From Xanthomonas sp. DAR 34887 (GTDB lineage: Bacteria; Pseudomonadota; Gammaproteobacteria; Xanthomonadales; Xanthomonadaceae), in NCBI RefSeq assembly GCF_041245805.1, contig NZ_CP162490.1, positions 907,001-971,000 of the forward strand: a stretch of 64,000 nt of DNA, written 5' to 3'. Both the position numbers and the translations under genes were made by a program. Below, piece by piece: positions 1 through 7,246 of this stretch (the first letter of the stretch is position 1; the number at the start of each line of letters is the position of its first letter). A model generated the notes under the pieces. It was not told where the DNA came from. It saw nothing but the letters and a program-made list of their open reading frames with translations, and made no database searches.

Positions 1-618
1 CGGCGTGCGCGCCAGCAGGGCCTGCTGCGCGGCGCTGTCCTTGCCGGTTTCCGGCCACAGGATCGCGCCCGGGGCGATGGCGTTGACCCGCACCTGCGGC
101 GCCAGTTCCAGCGCCAGGGAGCGGGTCAGCATCGCCAGCGCCGCCTTCGCCGCGCTGTACAGCGGGTGCGCGCGCAGCGGCTGTTCGGCATGCAGGTCGG
201 TGATGTTGACGATCGCGCCGCGGCGCTCGCGCAGCTGCGCGGCCGCGGCCTGGGCCAGGAACAGCGGCGCGCGCGCGTTGACCGCGAACAGGTCGTCCCA
301 TTGCGCCGGCGTGGCCTCGGCCAGCGGAGTGGGATAGAAGTTGGAGGCATTGTTGACCAGCGCATCGAGCCGGCCGAAACGCTGCACGCACCGCTCCACC
401 AGTCCCGGCAACTGCGCGGCATCGCGCAAATCGGCGTGCAGGGTCAGGGTGCTGCCGGCCCGCGCGGCGTCCAGTTCCCGGGCCAGCGCCTGCAGCTCGG
501 CCTGCGAGGTATGCGCATGCAGCGCCACGCGATAGCCGGCCGCGTGCAGGTGCCGCGCGATGCCGGCGCCGATGCGGCGCGCGCTGCCGGTGATCAGGAC
601 GACCTTGGTCTGGCTCAT
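1..618 (-). CDS. Pteridine reductase, SDR family (3' end cut by window edge)
   Basis: Short-chain dehydrogenase/reductase of the pteridine reductase type, expected to reduce dihydrobiopterin or dihydrofolate with NADPH in the cytoplasm. The protein starts MSQTKVVLITGSARRIG. The cofactor motif TGSARRIG fits the TGxxxRxG pattern that separates pteridine reductases (PTR1/FolM) from ordinary SDRs, which have TGxxxGxG. An NNAS motif and a YSAAK catalytic Tyr/Lys pair follow. About 206 residues are visible and the C-terminus lies beyond position 1. It is divergent from the methyltransferase gene at 673, with about 55 bp between the starts. Family assignment is good; the physiological substrate is inferred. 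Confidence 0.85.
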   Translation of the reverse strand, partial: MSQTKVVLITGSARRIGAGIARHLHAAGYRVALHAHTSQAELQALARELDAARAGSTLTLHADLRDAAQLPGLVERCVQRFGRLDALVNNASNFYPTPLAEATPAQWDDLFAVNARAPLFLAQAAAAQLRERRGAIVNITDLHAEQPLRAHPLYSAAKAALAMLTRSLALELAPQVRVNAIAPGAILWPETGKDSAAQQALLARTP

Positions 619-672
619 GTGTGCATTCCACGCTCGGCTATGCTGTGCATTGTCCACGCAATCCAGCGCCGC

Positions 673-1857
673 ATGCCTATCGACTTTCCCACCCCCGACG
701 CCGACGCGCTCGCCCACAGCGACCGCCTGGCCGCGCATCTGCGCGCCGAAATCGCCGCCGGCGGCGGCGCGATCCCGTTCTCGCGCTTCATGGAGCTGGC
801 GCTGTACGCGCCGGGCCTTGGCTACTACAGCGCCGGCAGCAGCAAGTTCGGCGAGGACGGCGACTTCGTCACCGCGCCGGAGCTGGGGCCGCTGTTCGCC
901 GCCACCGTCTCCAACGCGCTGGCCCCGGTGCTGCAGCAGCTCGGGCCGCAGGCGCGGATGCTGGAAGTGGGCGGCGGCAGCGGCGCGTTCGCCGAGGTGA
1001 TGCTCAAGCGCCTGCTGGCGCTGGACGCGTTGCCCGAGCGCTACGCCATCCTGGAACCCAGCGCGGATCTGCGCGAACGCCAGCGCGAACGCCTGCAGCG
1101 CGCGCTGATCCCGCCGGTGTTCGAGCTGGTGGAATGGCTGGACCGGCCGTTCGACGACGACTGGAACGGAGTGCTGTTCGCCAACGAGGTGATCGATGCG
1201 CTACCGACGCCGCGCTTCACCCTGCGCGATGGCGAGGTGTTCGAGGAAACCGTGACCCTGGATGGCGAAGGCCGCTTCCGCCGCGGCGAGCAGCCGGCCG
1301 ATCCGCTGCTGGCGGCGGCGGTGCGGCATGTCGAACGCTATCTGGAAACGCCGTTCGCCGACGGCTACCGCTCCGAACTGCTGCCGCAGCTGCCGTACTG
1401 GATCCAGGCGGTGGCCGGCGGCCTGCGCAGCGGCGCGATGCTGTTCGTCGACTACGGCTATCCGCGCGGGGAGTTCTACCTGCCGCAGCGCGAGGACGGC
1501 ACGCTGCGTGCGTTCTACCGGCACCGCACCCATGCCGATCCCTATCTGTGGCCGGGCCTGCAGGACCTGACCGCGTCGGTGGACTTCACCGCGTTGGCCG
1601 AGGCCGGCACCGGTGCCGGGTTCGAACTGGGCGGCTACTGCACCCAGGCCAGCTTCCTGCTCGGCAACGGCCTGGATGCGCTGCTGGCCGAGGTCGAGGC
1701 GCGCAGCGATGAACGCGGCCGGCTGCGCCTGCGCGAGCAGGTGAAGCGGCTGACCCTGCCCAGCGAGATGGGCGAGCGCTTCCAGGTGATGGGCTTCGAG
1801 CGCGACGTGTCGCTGGCGCCGGCGTTCCTGGTCGGCGACCTGACCTGGCGGCTGTGA
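673..1857 (+). CDS. MidA-like class I SAM-dependent methyltransferase
   Basis: 394-residue protein of the MidA/NDUFAF7 (former DUF185) family of SAM-dependent methyltransferases. The eukaryotic member methylates an arginine of a complex I subunit; the bacterial substrate is not established. Visible features are the family N-terminal block FSRFMELALYAPGLGYY, the GDFVTAPELGPLF segment, and the SAM-binding loop LEVGGGSGAFAEVML. The open frame extends about 500 bp further upstream, but the start MPIDFPTPDADAL at 673 is chosen because similarity begins there and the upstream part is antisense to the pteridine reductase. The stop TGA shares its last base with the ATG of the VanZ-like gene, so the two are probably translationally coupled. 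Confidence 0.85.
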   Translation: MPIDFPTPDADALAHSDRLAAHLRAEIAAGGGAIPFSRFMELALYAPGLGYYSAGSSKFGEDGDFVTAPELGPLFAATVSNALAPVLQQLGPQARMLEVGGGSGAFAEVMLKRLLALDALPERYAILEPSADLRERQRERLQRALIPPVFELVEWLDRPFDDDWNGVLFANEVIDALPTPRFTLRDGEVFEETVTLDGEGRFRRGEQPADPLLAAAVRHVERYLETPFADGYRSELLPQLPYWIQAVAGGLRSGAMLFVDYGYPRGEFYLPQREDGTLRAFYRHRTHADPYLWPGLQDLTASVDFTALAEAGTGAGFELGGYCTQASFLLGNGLDALLAEVEARSDERGRLRLREQVKRLTLPSEMGERFQVMGFERDVSLAPAFLVGDLTWRL

Positions 1858-2264
1858 TGGCGGCGGTCCGCGCATTCCGCCGGCCCTGGCTGTGGCTGGG
1901 GCTGTGGTGGCTGGGCGTGCTGGTGTTGATCTATGTGTGCATGATGCCGCATCCGCCGCAGCTGTCCGACCTGCCGGACACCGACAAGGCCGAACACTTC
2001 ATCGCCTACCTGTTGCTCGCCGCGGGCGCGGTGCAGGTCTACGCCGGGCCGCGCGCCTGGCGTTGGGCGGCGCTGGGCCTGCTGTTGCTCGGCATCGGCA
2101 TCGAGTTCGCGCAGGGCGCATGGACCGCCACGCGTTCGGCCGATCCGTTCGACGCGCTGGCCGATGCGCTGGGCGTGGCGGCAGGGATGGCGACCGCGCT
2201 CACCCCGCTGCGCGATCTGCTGTGGCGGTTGGAAACCGGCGCGGGCCGGCGCAGCCGCGGCTGA
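1857..2264 (+). CDS. VanZ-family small membrane protein
   Basis: 135-residue hydrophobic protein with about four membrane segments, of the VanZ-like family. It has the acidic DTDKAEHFIAYLLLA segment after the first helix and a GIEFAQ motif in the third, both common in the family. VanZ gives low-level teicoplanin resistance in enterococci, but the role of proteobacterial members is unknown, so no function is assigned. The start overlaps the upstream methyltransferase stop (TGATG). A GTG three bases earlier is also possible. Confidence 0.75.
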   Translation: MAAVRAFRRPWLWLGLWWLGVLVLIYVCMMPHPPQLSDLPDTDKAEHFIAYLLLAAGAVQVYAGPRAWRWAALGLLLLGIGIEFAQGAWTATRSADPFDALADALGVAAGMATALTPLRDLLWRLETGAGRRSRG

Positions 2265-2490
2265 TCCAGGGCGCGCATCGCCTGCGCCGTGCCGCTGGCC
2301 GGCGCCGCGGTCTACGCCATCGGCCAAGATGCGGTTTTCCCGGTGGCGGTGCCGGTGCGCGCGCAACGCCTGGCCTAGAGTGCGTCGGCCCGCGGCAGTG
2401 CCCGGGCCGACGCGCGCCGCGCCGCGCCCCTTGCGCCTGGCCGGCGGCCGCACGCCAGCGGCCGGCGCGCCTTCGCCGAGGAGAATCCCC

Positions 2491-3207
2491 ATGCCGACAC
2501 GTCGCGCCCGCACCCGCGCCTTGCGCAGCAGCACCCTGTTCGCCGGGCTGTGCCTGGCCGCCATCGCCGCCCCGGCCGCTGCCGCCTGGGACGGAATCTG
2601 CAACGGCACGGCGACCTATACCGGCTCCGGCTACTCCGGCGGCGCCGTGCTGCTGGATCCGATCCTGGCCGATGCGATGATCACCGCGCTGAACCCGACG
2701 CAGATGAACTACGGCGGCGTCTCCGCCGCGCTGGCTGGCGCCTACCTGCAGGTGCAGGGGCCGCGCGGCACCGCCACGGTCTACGTCACCGACCTGTATC
2801 CGGAGGGCGGCGATTGCGGCCTGGACCTGTCGCCCAATGCCTTCGCCGCGATCGGCGACATGAGCGCCGGGCATGTCCCGATCAGCTGGAAGGTGGTCGC
2901 CGCGCCGATTGACGGCAACGTGGTGTACCGGATCAAGGAAGGCAGCTCGCAGTACTGGGCCGCGATCCAGGTGCGCAATCACCTGTATCCGGTGGTCAAG
3001 TTCGAATACAAGAAGAATGGCGATTGGGTCAGCCTGCCGAAGATGCCGTACAACCATTTCGTCGGCGAGCAGATGGGTGCGCAATTGCTGGAGATCCGCC
3101 TCACCGACATCCGCGGCCAGGTCGTGACCGACACGCTGTCGGCGTTGCCGAGCCAGGGCGACAAGGGCGTGTATTCCGTCGAGGGCCACGTGCAGTTCGC
3201 CAAGTGA
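2491..3207 (+). CDS. Secreted bacterial expansin (EXLX1 type)
   Basis: 238-residue secreted expansin, a non-hydrolytic protein that loosens contacts between cellulose and matrix polysaccharides of plant walls. A signal peptide covers about residues 1-32 (ends PAAAAAW). Domain D1 contains ATYTGSGYSGGA and TDLYPEGGDCGLDLSPNAF. By comparison with the remembered B. subtilis EXLX1 sequence, the key Asp/Tyr/Asp residues (D71, Y73 and D82 there) are kept. Domain D2 has SSQYWAAIQVRNH and PYNHF. The first aromatic of the cellulose-binding platform (Trp in EXLX1) appears as Tyr here, while the next Trp and the later Tyr are kept. There is no fused GH5 or carbohydrate-binding module. The start follows an AGGAG Shine-Dalgarno about 7 bp upstream; the longer open frame upstream is noise. 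A plant-associated lifestyle is inferred. Confidence 0.92.
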   Translation: MPTRRARTRALRSSTLFAGLCLAAIAAPAAAAWDGICNGTATYTGSGYSGGAVLLDPILADAMITALNPTQMNYGGVSAALAGAYLQVQGPRGTATVYVTDLYPEGGDCGLDLSPNAFAAIGDMSAGHVPISWKVVAAPIDGNVVYRIKEGSSQYWAAIQVRNHLYPVVKFEYKKNGDWVSLPKMPYNHFVGEQMGAQLLEIRLTDIRGQVVTDTLSALPSQGDKGVYSVEGHVQFAK

Positions 3208-3305
3208 GCGGTGGCGTGGCGCTGACTGGCGCGTCGCATCTTCGCTGGAACGACGACGGCCAGCGGCGCCTGCGGGGAACGGCGCGGGGCAACTGCCGAA
3301 TGCAC

Positions 3306-3451
3306 TGTAGGAGCGGCTTCAGCCGCGACAGGTAGCAGGGTTCCTTGCGGAAACCCTGCGCTGTCGCGGCTGAAGCCGCTCCCTGCAGTGGCAGCGTGGG
3401 GCCTCCGCGATGCCCCGTGCCGCCTGTCGCGGCTGAAGCCGCTCCTACAGG
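3306..3451. repeat. REP-like palindromic repeats (three arms)
   Basis: Copies of the family repeat beginning GTAGGAGCGGCTTCAGCC. One arm at 3306-3331 faces an inverted copy at 3361-3388, forming a large hairpin with a 29-bp loop, and a third inverted copy lies at 3424-3451. They sit between the convergent 3' ends of the expansin and TonB-receptor genes, where they could act as a bidirectional terminator or mRNA 3' stabiliser. The same element recurs near 21.9, 35.4-35.7 and 63.8 kb. Confidence 0.85.
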
Positions 3452-3488
3452 AGCGTGGTTTGCGCTGCAGCCAGGCGCCGGATCGCCC

Positions 3489-6119
3489 TCAGAACTTGAA
3501 GTGCAGCGTCGCCATGTAGCGGCGGCCGTTCTTGTAGCGCCCTGCCGGATGGTCCTTGTCGCCCAGGTACTGGAAGTACTCCTCGTCCAGCAGGTTCTGC
3601 GCGTCCACCTGCAGCGACCACTGTTCGCTGATCGCATAGCCGATGCTCGCGCCCAGGTCGGTGTAGTCGTCGACGCTGGCCGGCGCGGCGCCGGCAACGT
3701 AGCCGCCGGCCAGATAGCTGTCGCGCCAGTTCAGGCCGATGCGTGCGTTCCACGGCCCCTTCTCGTAGTACGGGCTAAAGGCCACGCTGTTGCGCGACTG
3801 GTAGGGCAGGCGGTCGCCGGTGTTGTTCTCGCCATTGGCGTAGGTGTAGTTGGCGGTGAGGCCGAAGCCGCTGCTGCCGAACGGTTGCTGGTAGGCGAGG
3901 GTGAAGCCCTTGACCTTGCCGTCGCCGGCATTGCGCGGGCGCTGGATGCTGTAGTCGCAGTAGCCGTCGGCGGTGCAGCCGTTGCTGCCCAGCATCTGCG
4001 CCCAGGTCTGCGGCGAGGTGTCGCGGATCGAGTTGTACTGGCGTTCGATCGTGGCCGAGGTGTCGATGTAGTTGTCGATCTTCTTGTAGAACACCGACCA
4101 CGCCACCACCGCCTGTTGCGCGAAGTAATACTCGGCCGACAGGTTAAAGTTCCACGATTCGTACGGCGACAGCGCCGCGTTGCCGCCGCTGCCGGTGAGC
4201 GTGGTGTCGTTCAAGAAGGTGTTGTTGACCATCTGGTTGTACGGTGCCCAGGCGATCACCTTGCCCGCGGCGAAGCGGAACACCCAGTCGGCGTCGGTGT
4301 CGTAGGCCAGGTTCAACGACGGCAGCAGGAAGTTTTCTTTCTTGGTGCGGGTCTGCCACTTGCTGTCCAGGTCGTCCAGCGTCGGCGTGCCGCTGTAGAC
4401 GAAGCCGCTGCCTTCGGTCTTGGAATCCACGTAGCGCACGCCGAGGTTGCCGCGCAGGCCGCCGTTGGAGAAGTTCAGCTGCACGTAGGCGGCATTGTTG
4501 GTCTGCTGCAGCGCCCAGCTGTTGTTGAGGTAGCTGGCCGGGTCGGGATTGGCGTAGTCCACCGGGCTGTTGCGGATCCAGTCGATGACGTTGCCGCGGC
4601 CGGCCTGCACGTGCCGGCCCTGGTCGGGATAGAAGCCCTGGATGTCGGTCAGGCCGATCGTGCCCACGTCGGCCAGGGTGCCGGGCGTCACGCCGCCGTA
4701 GACGTTCAAGGTGAAGTCTTCGTCGTGCTTGCCCTGGCGCACGCCGAACAGCAACTGGTTGAACACGCTGTCGAACTGCAGGTTGAAATCCAGCTGTCCG
4801 TAGCGGTCCTTGCTGTGCGTGGCGAAGACGCCGTTGTTGCCGAACCAGCCGCCGGCCGACCCCCAGTTGGCCGGGTCGCGCGCGCCGGCCGGATCGTCGA
4901 AGCGGATGCCGCGCTGCAGGTCCCAGCTGAAGCCGCCGTTGTAGAACGGCTCGATGAAGTATTGCGACAGGTCCTTGTTGTCCGACTTGCTCTGGCCGAT
5001 CTGGCCGCTCATGCCCCAGCCCTCGCCACGGAACGCGCCGCGCAGGTCGATGCCCTTGGTGACCACTTCCGATTGGCGCACGTTGTTGTCGTAAATCACC
5101 GTGCCGCCGCTGGCATTGGCGTTGGCGCTGGAATGACCGCTGCCGACCACGCCGTTGCGCACGCTGCCGAGCGCGTCCACCGCGTCGATGGTGCCCTGGT
5201 TCCAGGTCAGGAAGCTGTACATCGACTGGTTGTAGTTGTCGAAGTTTTCCTTGATGTACAGGCCGCTGAGGTTGAACTCCAGCGCATCGCTGGGCTTGAG
5301 CTGCAGGTTGACCACGGCGCTGTCGCGCTTGCGGTCCTGCTGGAACCAGGCCGCGTTGACCGAGTTGGGCACGTCGGCATCGGCCGGCACGCCGCCGGCG
5401 TTGCCGAAGGTCGCGGCCTTGGCATAACCGAACACCTCCATGCCCTGGCGATCGACCCGCTCCTCGTAGTGCTGCGCGGACACCGCGACGCCGAAGGTCT
5501 CCTGCGGGTTCTTCCAGCTGTACAGCAGCGAGGCGTTCGGCTTGCCCTCGCTGGCCTGCTGGCTGTAGCTGTAGCCGACCGAGCCGGCGATCTCGTTGGC
5601 CTTCAGGTCCAGCGGCTGCCGGCTGTGCATCAGCACCGTGCCGCCGAGGCTGCCCTCGACCAGCCGCGCCTCGGAGGATTTGACGATCTCCGCCCGCCCC
5701 AGGATCTGCGGCGACAGCAGGGTGTAGTCGAAACCGCGGTTGGGCTGCTCGCCGTACAGCCAGATCGCCTGCGCCACCGGGTGGCCGTCCAGGAACGACA
5801 GGTTGAGGCTGGGGTCGGTGCCGTCGATGCTGACCCGTTCGCCCTGGCCGAAGCGGCGGTCGATGGTGACGCCGGGGATCTGTGCGAAGGCTTCGGCGAC
5901 GTTGGTGCTGGGGAACTTGCCGATGTCCTCGGCAGTGATCGCCTCGGACACGGTGACGTTGTTGCGTTTGGTGTCCAGCGATTTTTCCAGGCTGGCGCGG
6001 ATGCCCACGACCTGGACGGCATCCAGATCGGTGGTGTCGCCGCCGGCTTGCTGCGCCTGCGCGGAAAAGGCCAGGGTGGCAAGGATTGCTGCGGACAAGA
6101 CGGAATGGCGGTATCGCAT
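3489..6119 (-). CDS. TonB-dependent receptor (Caulobacter-type subfamily)
   Basis: 876-residue outer-membrane TonB-dependent receptor. A signal peptide (MRYRHSVLSAAILATLAFSAQAQQ) is followed by a TonB-box-like DLDAVQVVGIRAS. The plug domain has AEDIGKFPSTNVAEAFAQIPGV, typical of the Caulobacter-type (TIGR01782-like) receptors that often import oligosaccharides. The protein ends with the outer-membrane beta-signal ATLHFKF. The start at 6119 is chosen over an upstream ATG at 6137 because GAGGAG lies 7 bp before it. It is divergent from a second receptor and next to the nag cluster, so a glycan substrate containing N-acetylglucosamine is plausible but inferred. A promoter with an overlapping palindrome lies about 450 bp upstream. 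Confidence 0.93.
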   Translation of the reverse strand: MRYRHSVLSAAILATLAFSAQAQQAGGDTTDLDAVQVVGIRASLEKSLDTKRNNVTVSEAITAEDIGKFPSTNVAEAFAQIPGVTIDRRFGQGERVSIDGTDPSLNLSFLDGHPVAQAIWLYGEQPNRGFDYTLLSPQILGRAEIVKSSEARLVEGSLGGTVLMHSRQPLDLKANEIAGSVGYSYSQQASEGKPNASLLYSWKNPQETFGVAVSAQHYEERVDRQGMEVFGYAKAATFGNAGGVPADADVPNSVNAAWFQQDRKRDSAVVNLQLKPSDALEFNLSGLYIKENFDNYNQSMYSFLTWNQGTIDAVDALGSVRNGVVGSGHSSANANASGGTVIYDNNVRQSEVVTKGIDLRGAFRGEGWGMSGQIGQSKSDNKDLSQYFIEPFYNGGFSWDLQRGIRFDDPAGARDPANWGSAGGWFGNNGVFATHSKDRYGQLDFNLQFDSVFNQLLFGVRQGKHDEDFTLNVYGGVTPGTLADVGTIGLTDIQGFYPDQGRHVQAGRGNVIDWIRNSPVDYANPDPASYLNNSWALQQTNNAAYVQLNFSNGGLRGNLGVRYVDSKTEGSGFVYSGTPTLDDLDSKWQTRTKKENFLLPSLNLAYDTDADWVFRFAAGKVIAWAPYNQMVNNTFLNDTTLTGSGGNAALSPYESWNFNLSAEYYFAQQAVVAWSVFYKKIDNYIDTSATIERQYNSIRDTSPQTWAQMLGSNGCTADGYCDYSIQRPRNAGDGKVKGFTLAYQQPFGSSGFGLTANYTYANGENNTGDRLPYQSRNSVAFSPYYEKGPWNARIGLNWRDSYLAGGYVAGAAPASVDDYTDLGASIGYAISEQWSLQVDAQNLLDEEYFQYLGDKDHPAGRYKNGRRYMATLHFKF

Positions 6120-6579
6120 GATGTCTCTCCTCATCATTCAATTGGTCGACACGGCGCGCAGCGTTGCGCTGCGTGCCGGCTGTAGCTGTTGTCTTACTGC
6201 CTGCGGTGCTGATGCTGCCGTGTGGGTGATGCGGGTGTAGCTGGAGTCCTCCGGCGCGACGAACGCCGGTTTTTCGCTTATGCGTGAAGTGCCTGGTGCG
6301 GCGTGCCGCCGTGCTGCGCGACGCGCTGCGTCAAGCTGTAGAGCTGGAAACGATGCGGAAGCGCCGGATGGCGCTGGTCAGGGCGGCGCCAGCCGCTGCG
6401 GCGGACAGTGGTCCAGGCACGCCGATCCCAACGCGAACAGCGCGCGCGATGGTGCCAACCGGTGCAACGGCGTGCCGAGCGCGGCACGCGATTCGCGTGT
6501 ACGGATCATTGCGGTCACATGCCTCTCCCATGTCCCACTTTTGCGCCGCATATGCGCGGCCCCACCCCGTGTGTGCCGA

Positions 6580-6608
6580 TTCTTACGAGGCTATGACAAC
6601 GATGTCAA
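6580..6608 (-). promoter_or_regulatory. Putative sigma-70 promoter for the minus-strand TonB receptor
   Basis: On the minus strand, TTGACA (6608-6603), a 17-bp spacer, then TAAGAA (6585-6580) followed by TCGG. The same arrangement (TTGACA, 17 bp, TAAGAATCG) occurs at 6954 on the other strand facing the other receptor. The LacI-type palindrome at 6594-6607 covers the -35 box and part of the spacer. Confidence 0.5.
6594..6607. promoter_or_regulatory. Putative LacI-family (NagR) operator
   Basis: TGACAACGATGTCA is a palindrome with TGACA/TGTCA arms around a central CG, the classic layout of LacI-family operators. A LacI-family regulator gene lies in the same locus at 18633. The operator overlaps the -35 element of the minus-strand receptor promoter, so repression relieved by a GlcNAc-derived signal is a reasonable inference. 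Confidence 0.5.
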
Positions 6609-6953
6609 GTCTTGTCCGAAAAATTCGTCTGGTACTGGTTTCGCCATGCGTAATCCGGTCCTGGCTCGCGACGTGGCCGCTCCCATTCGCCGAAACGCAG
6701 TTGCATCAATGGGTTATGCCGGTCTCCAAAGGCGGGAGTGGTGGCGCGCAAATGAGAACGTGGCGCAGTTATGTCGCGCTGCACAAAATTGGTCTCATTC
6801 GTAGAATTGGTGCGGCATAGGTATCGTGACAACGATGCGTGAAATGTGCCGGGCAAAAAATATTTTCCAACATCAAAATACTGATAAATCGAGAAATTTT
6901 TCGAAACCAGCGGCAAGTCCAGGCGTCAATTGCCGATTGTGCGTACCGCGGCG

Positions 6954-6982
6954 TTGACACAATCTTTTTAAGACCATAAGAA
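6954..6982 (+). promoter_or_regulatory. Putative sigma-70 promoter for the plus-strand TonB receptor
   Basis: TTGACA at 6954-6959, 17-bp spacer, TAAGAA at 6977-6982 followed by TCG. It mirrors the promoter at 6580-6608 exactly in -35 sequence, spacer length and -10 sequence. The -10 is a weak match to TATAAT; the support is the repetition. Confidence 0.45.
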
Positions 6983-7246
6983 TCGAAGCGCCTGGAATTG
7001 GTCTTTGCCAATTCGGGTCGATCAGTCCAGCAGCAGCATGCAATCGCCCGCTCCGGGGATAGGGACGGGACGCGCCTTCCGCACCACGAGGCGCCGCAAC
7101 AGACAGCGCATTCCATCGACTCCGTGCCCGCACGGACGGCATCGCCCTGCGCGTCGCGCCGGGCGCAATGGAGGGTGCTGCCTGCCGATCGCCGCCGCTG
7201 GATGCCACACGTGCCGTGCCGACCAGCCATCAACCAGGATAGCCCA

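Larger units (their letters stand above)
6120..7246. other. 1.1-kb divergent regulatory region between two TonB receptors
   Basis: No credible gene in 1,127 bp. The segment around 6590-6990 is clearly more AT-rich than its surroundings. It contains two promoter-like sequences pointing outward and one perfect LacI-type palindrome, listed separately. If those promoters are used, the two receptor mRNAs carry leaders of about 450 nt (minus strand) and 260 nt (plus strand). A second, imperfect copy of the palindrome (TGACAACGATGCGT) lies at 6827-6840. Confidence 0.6.

Noticed and set aside
3345..6185. A 946-codon plus-strand frame over the first TonB receptor
   Set aside because: Same antisense effect; no recognisable domain, while the minus strand encodes a complete receptor ending in a beta-signal.
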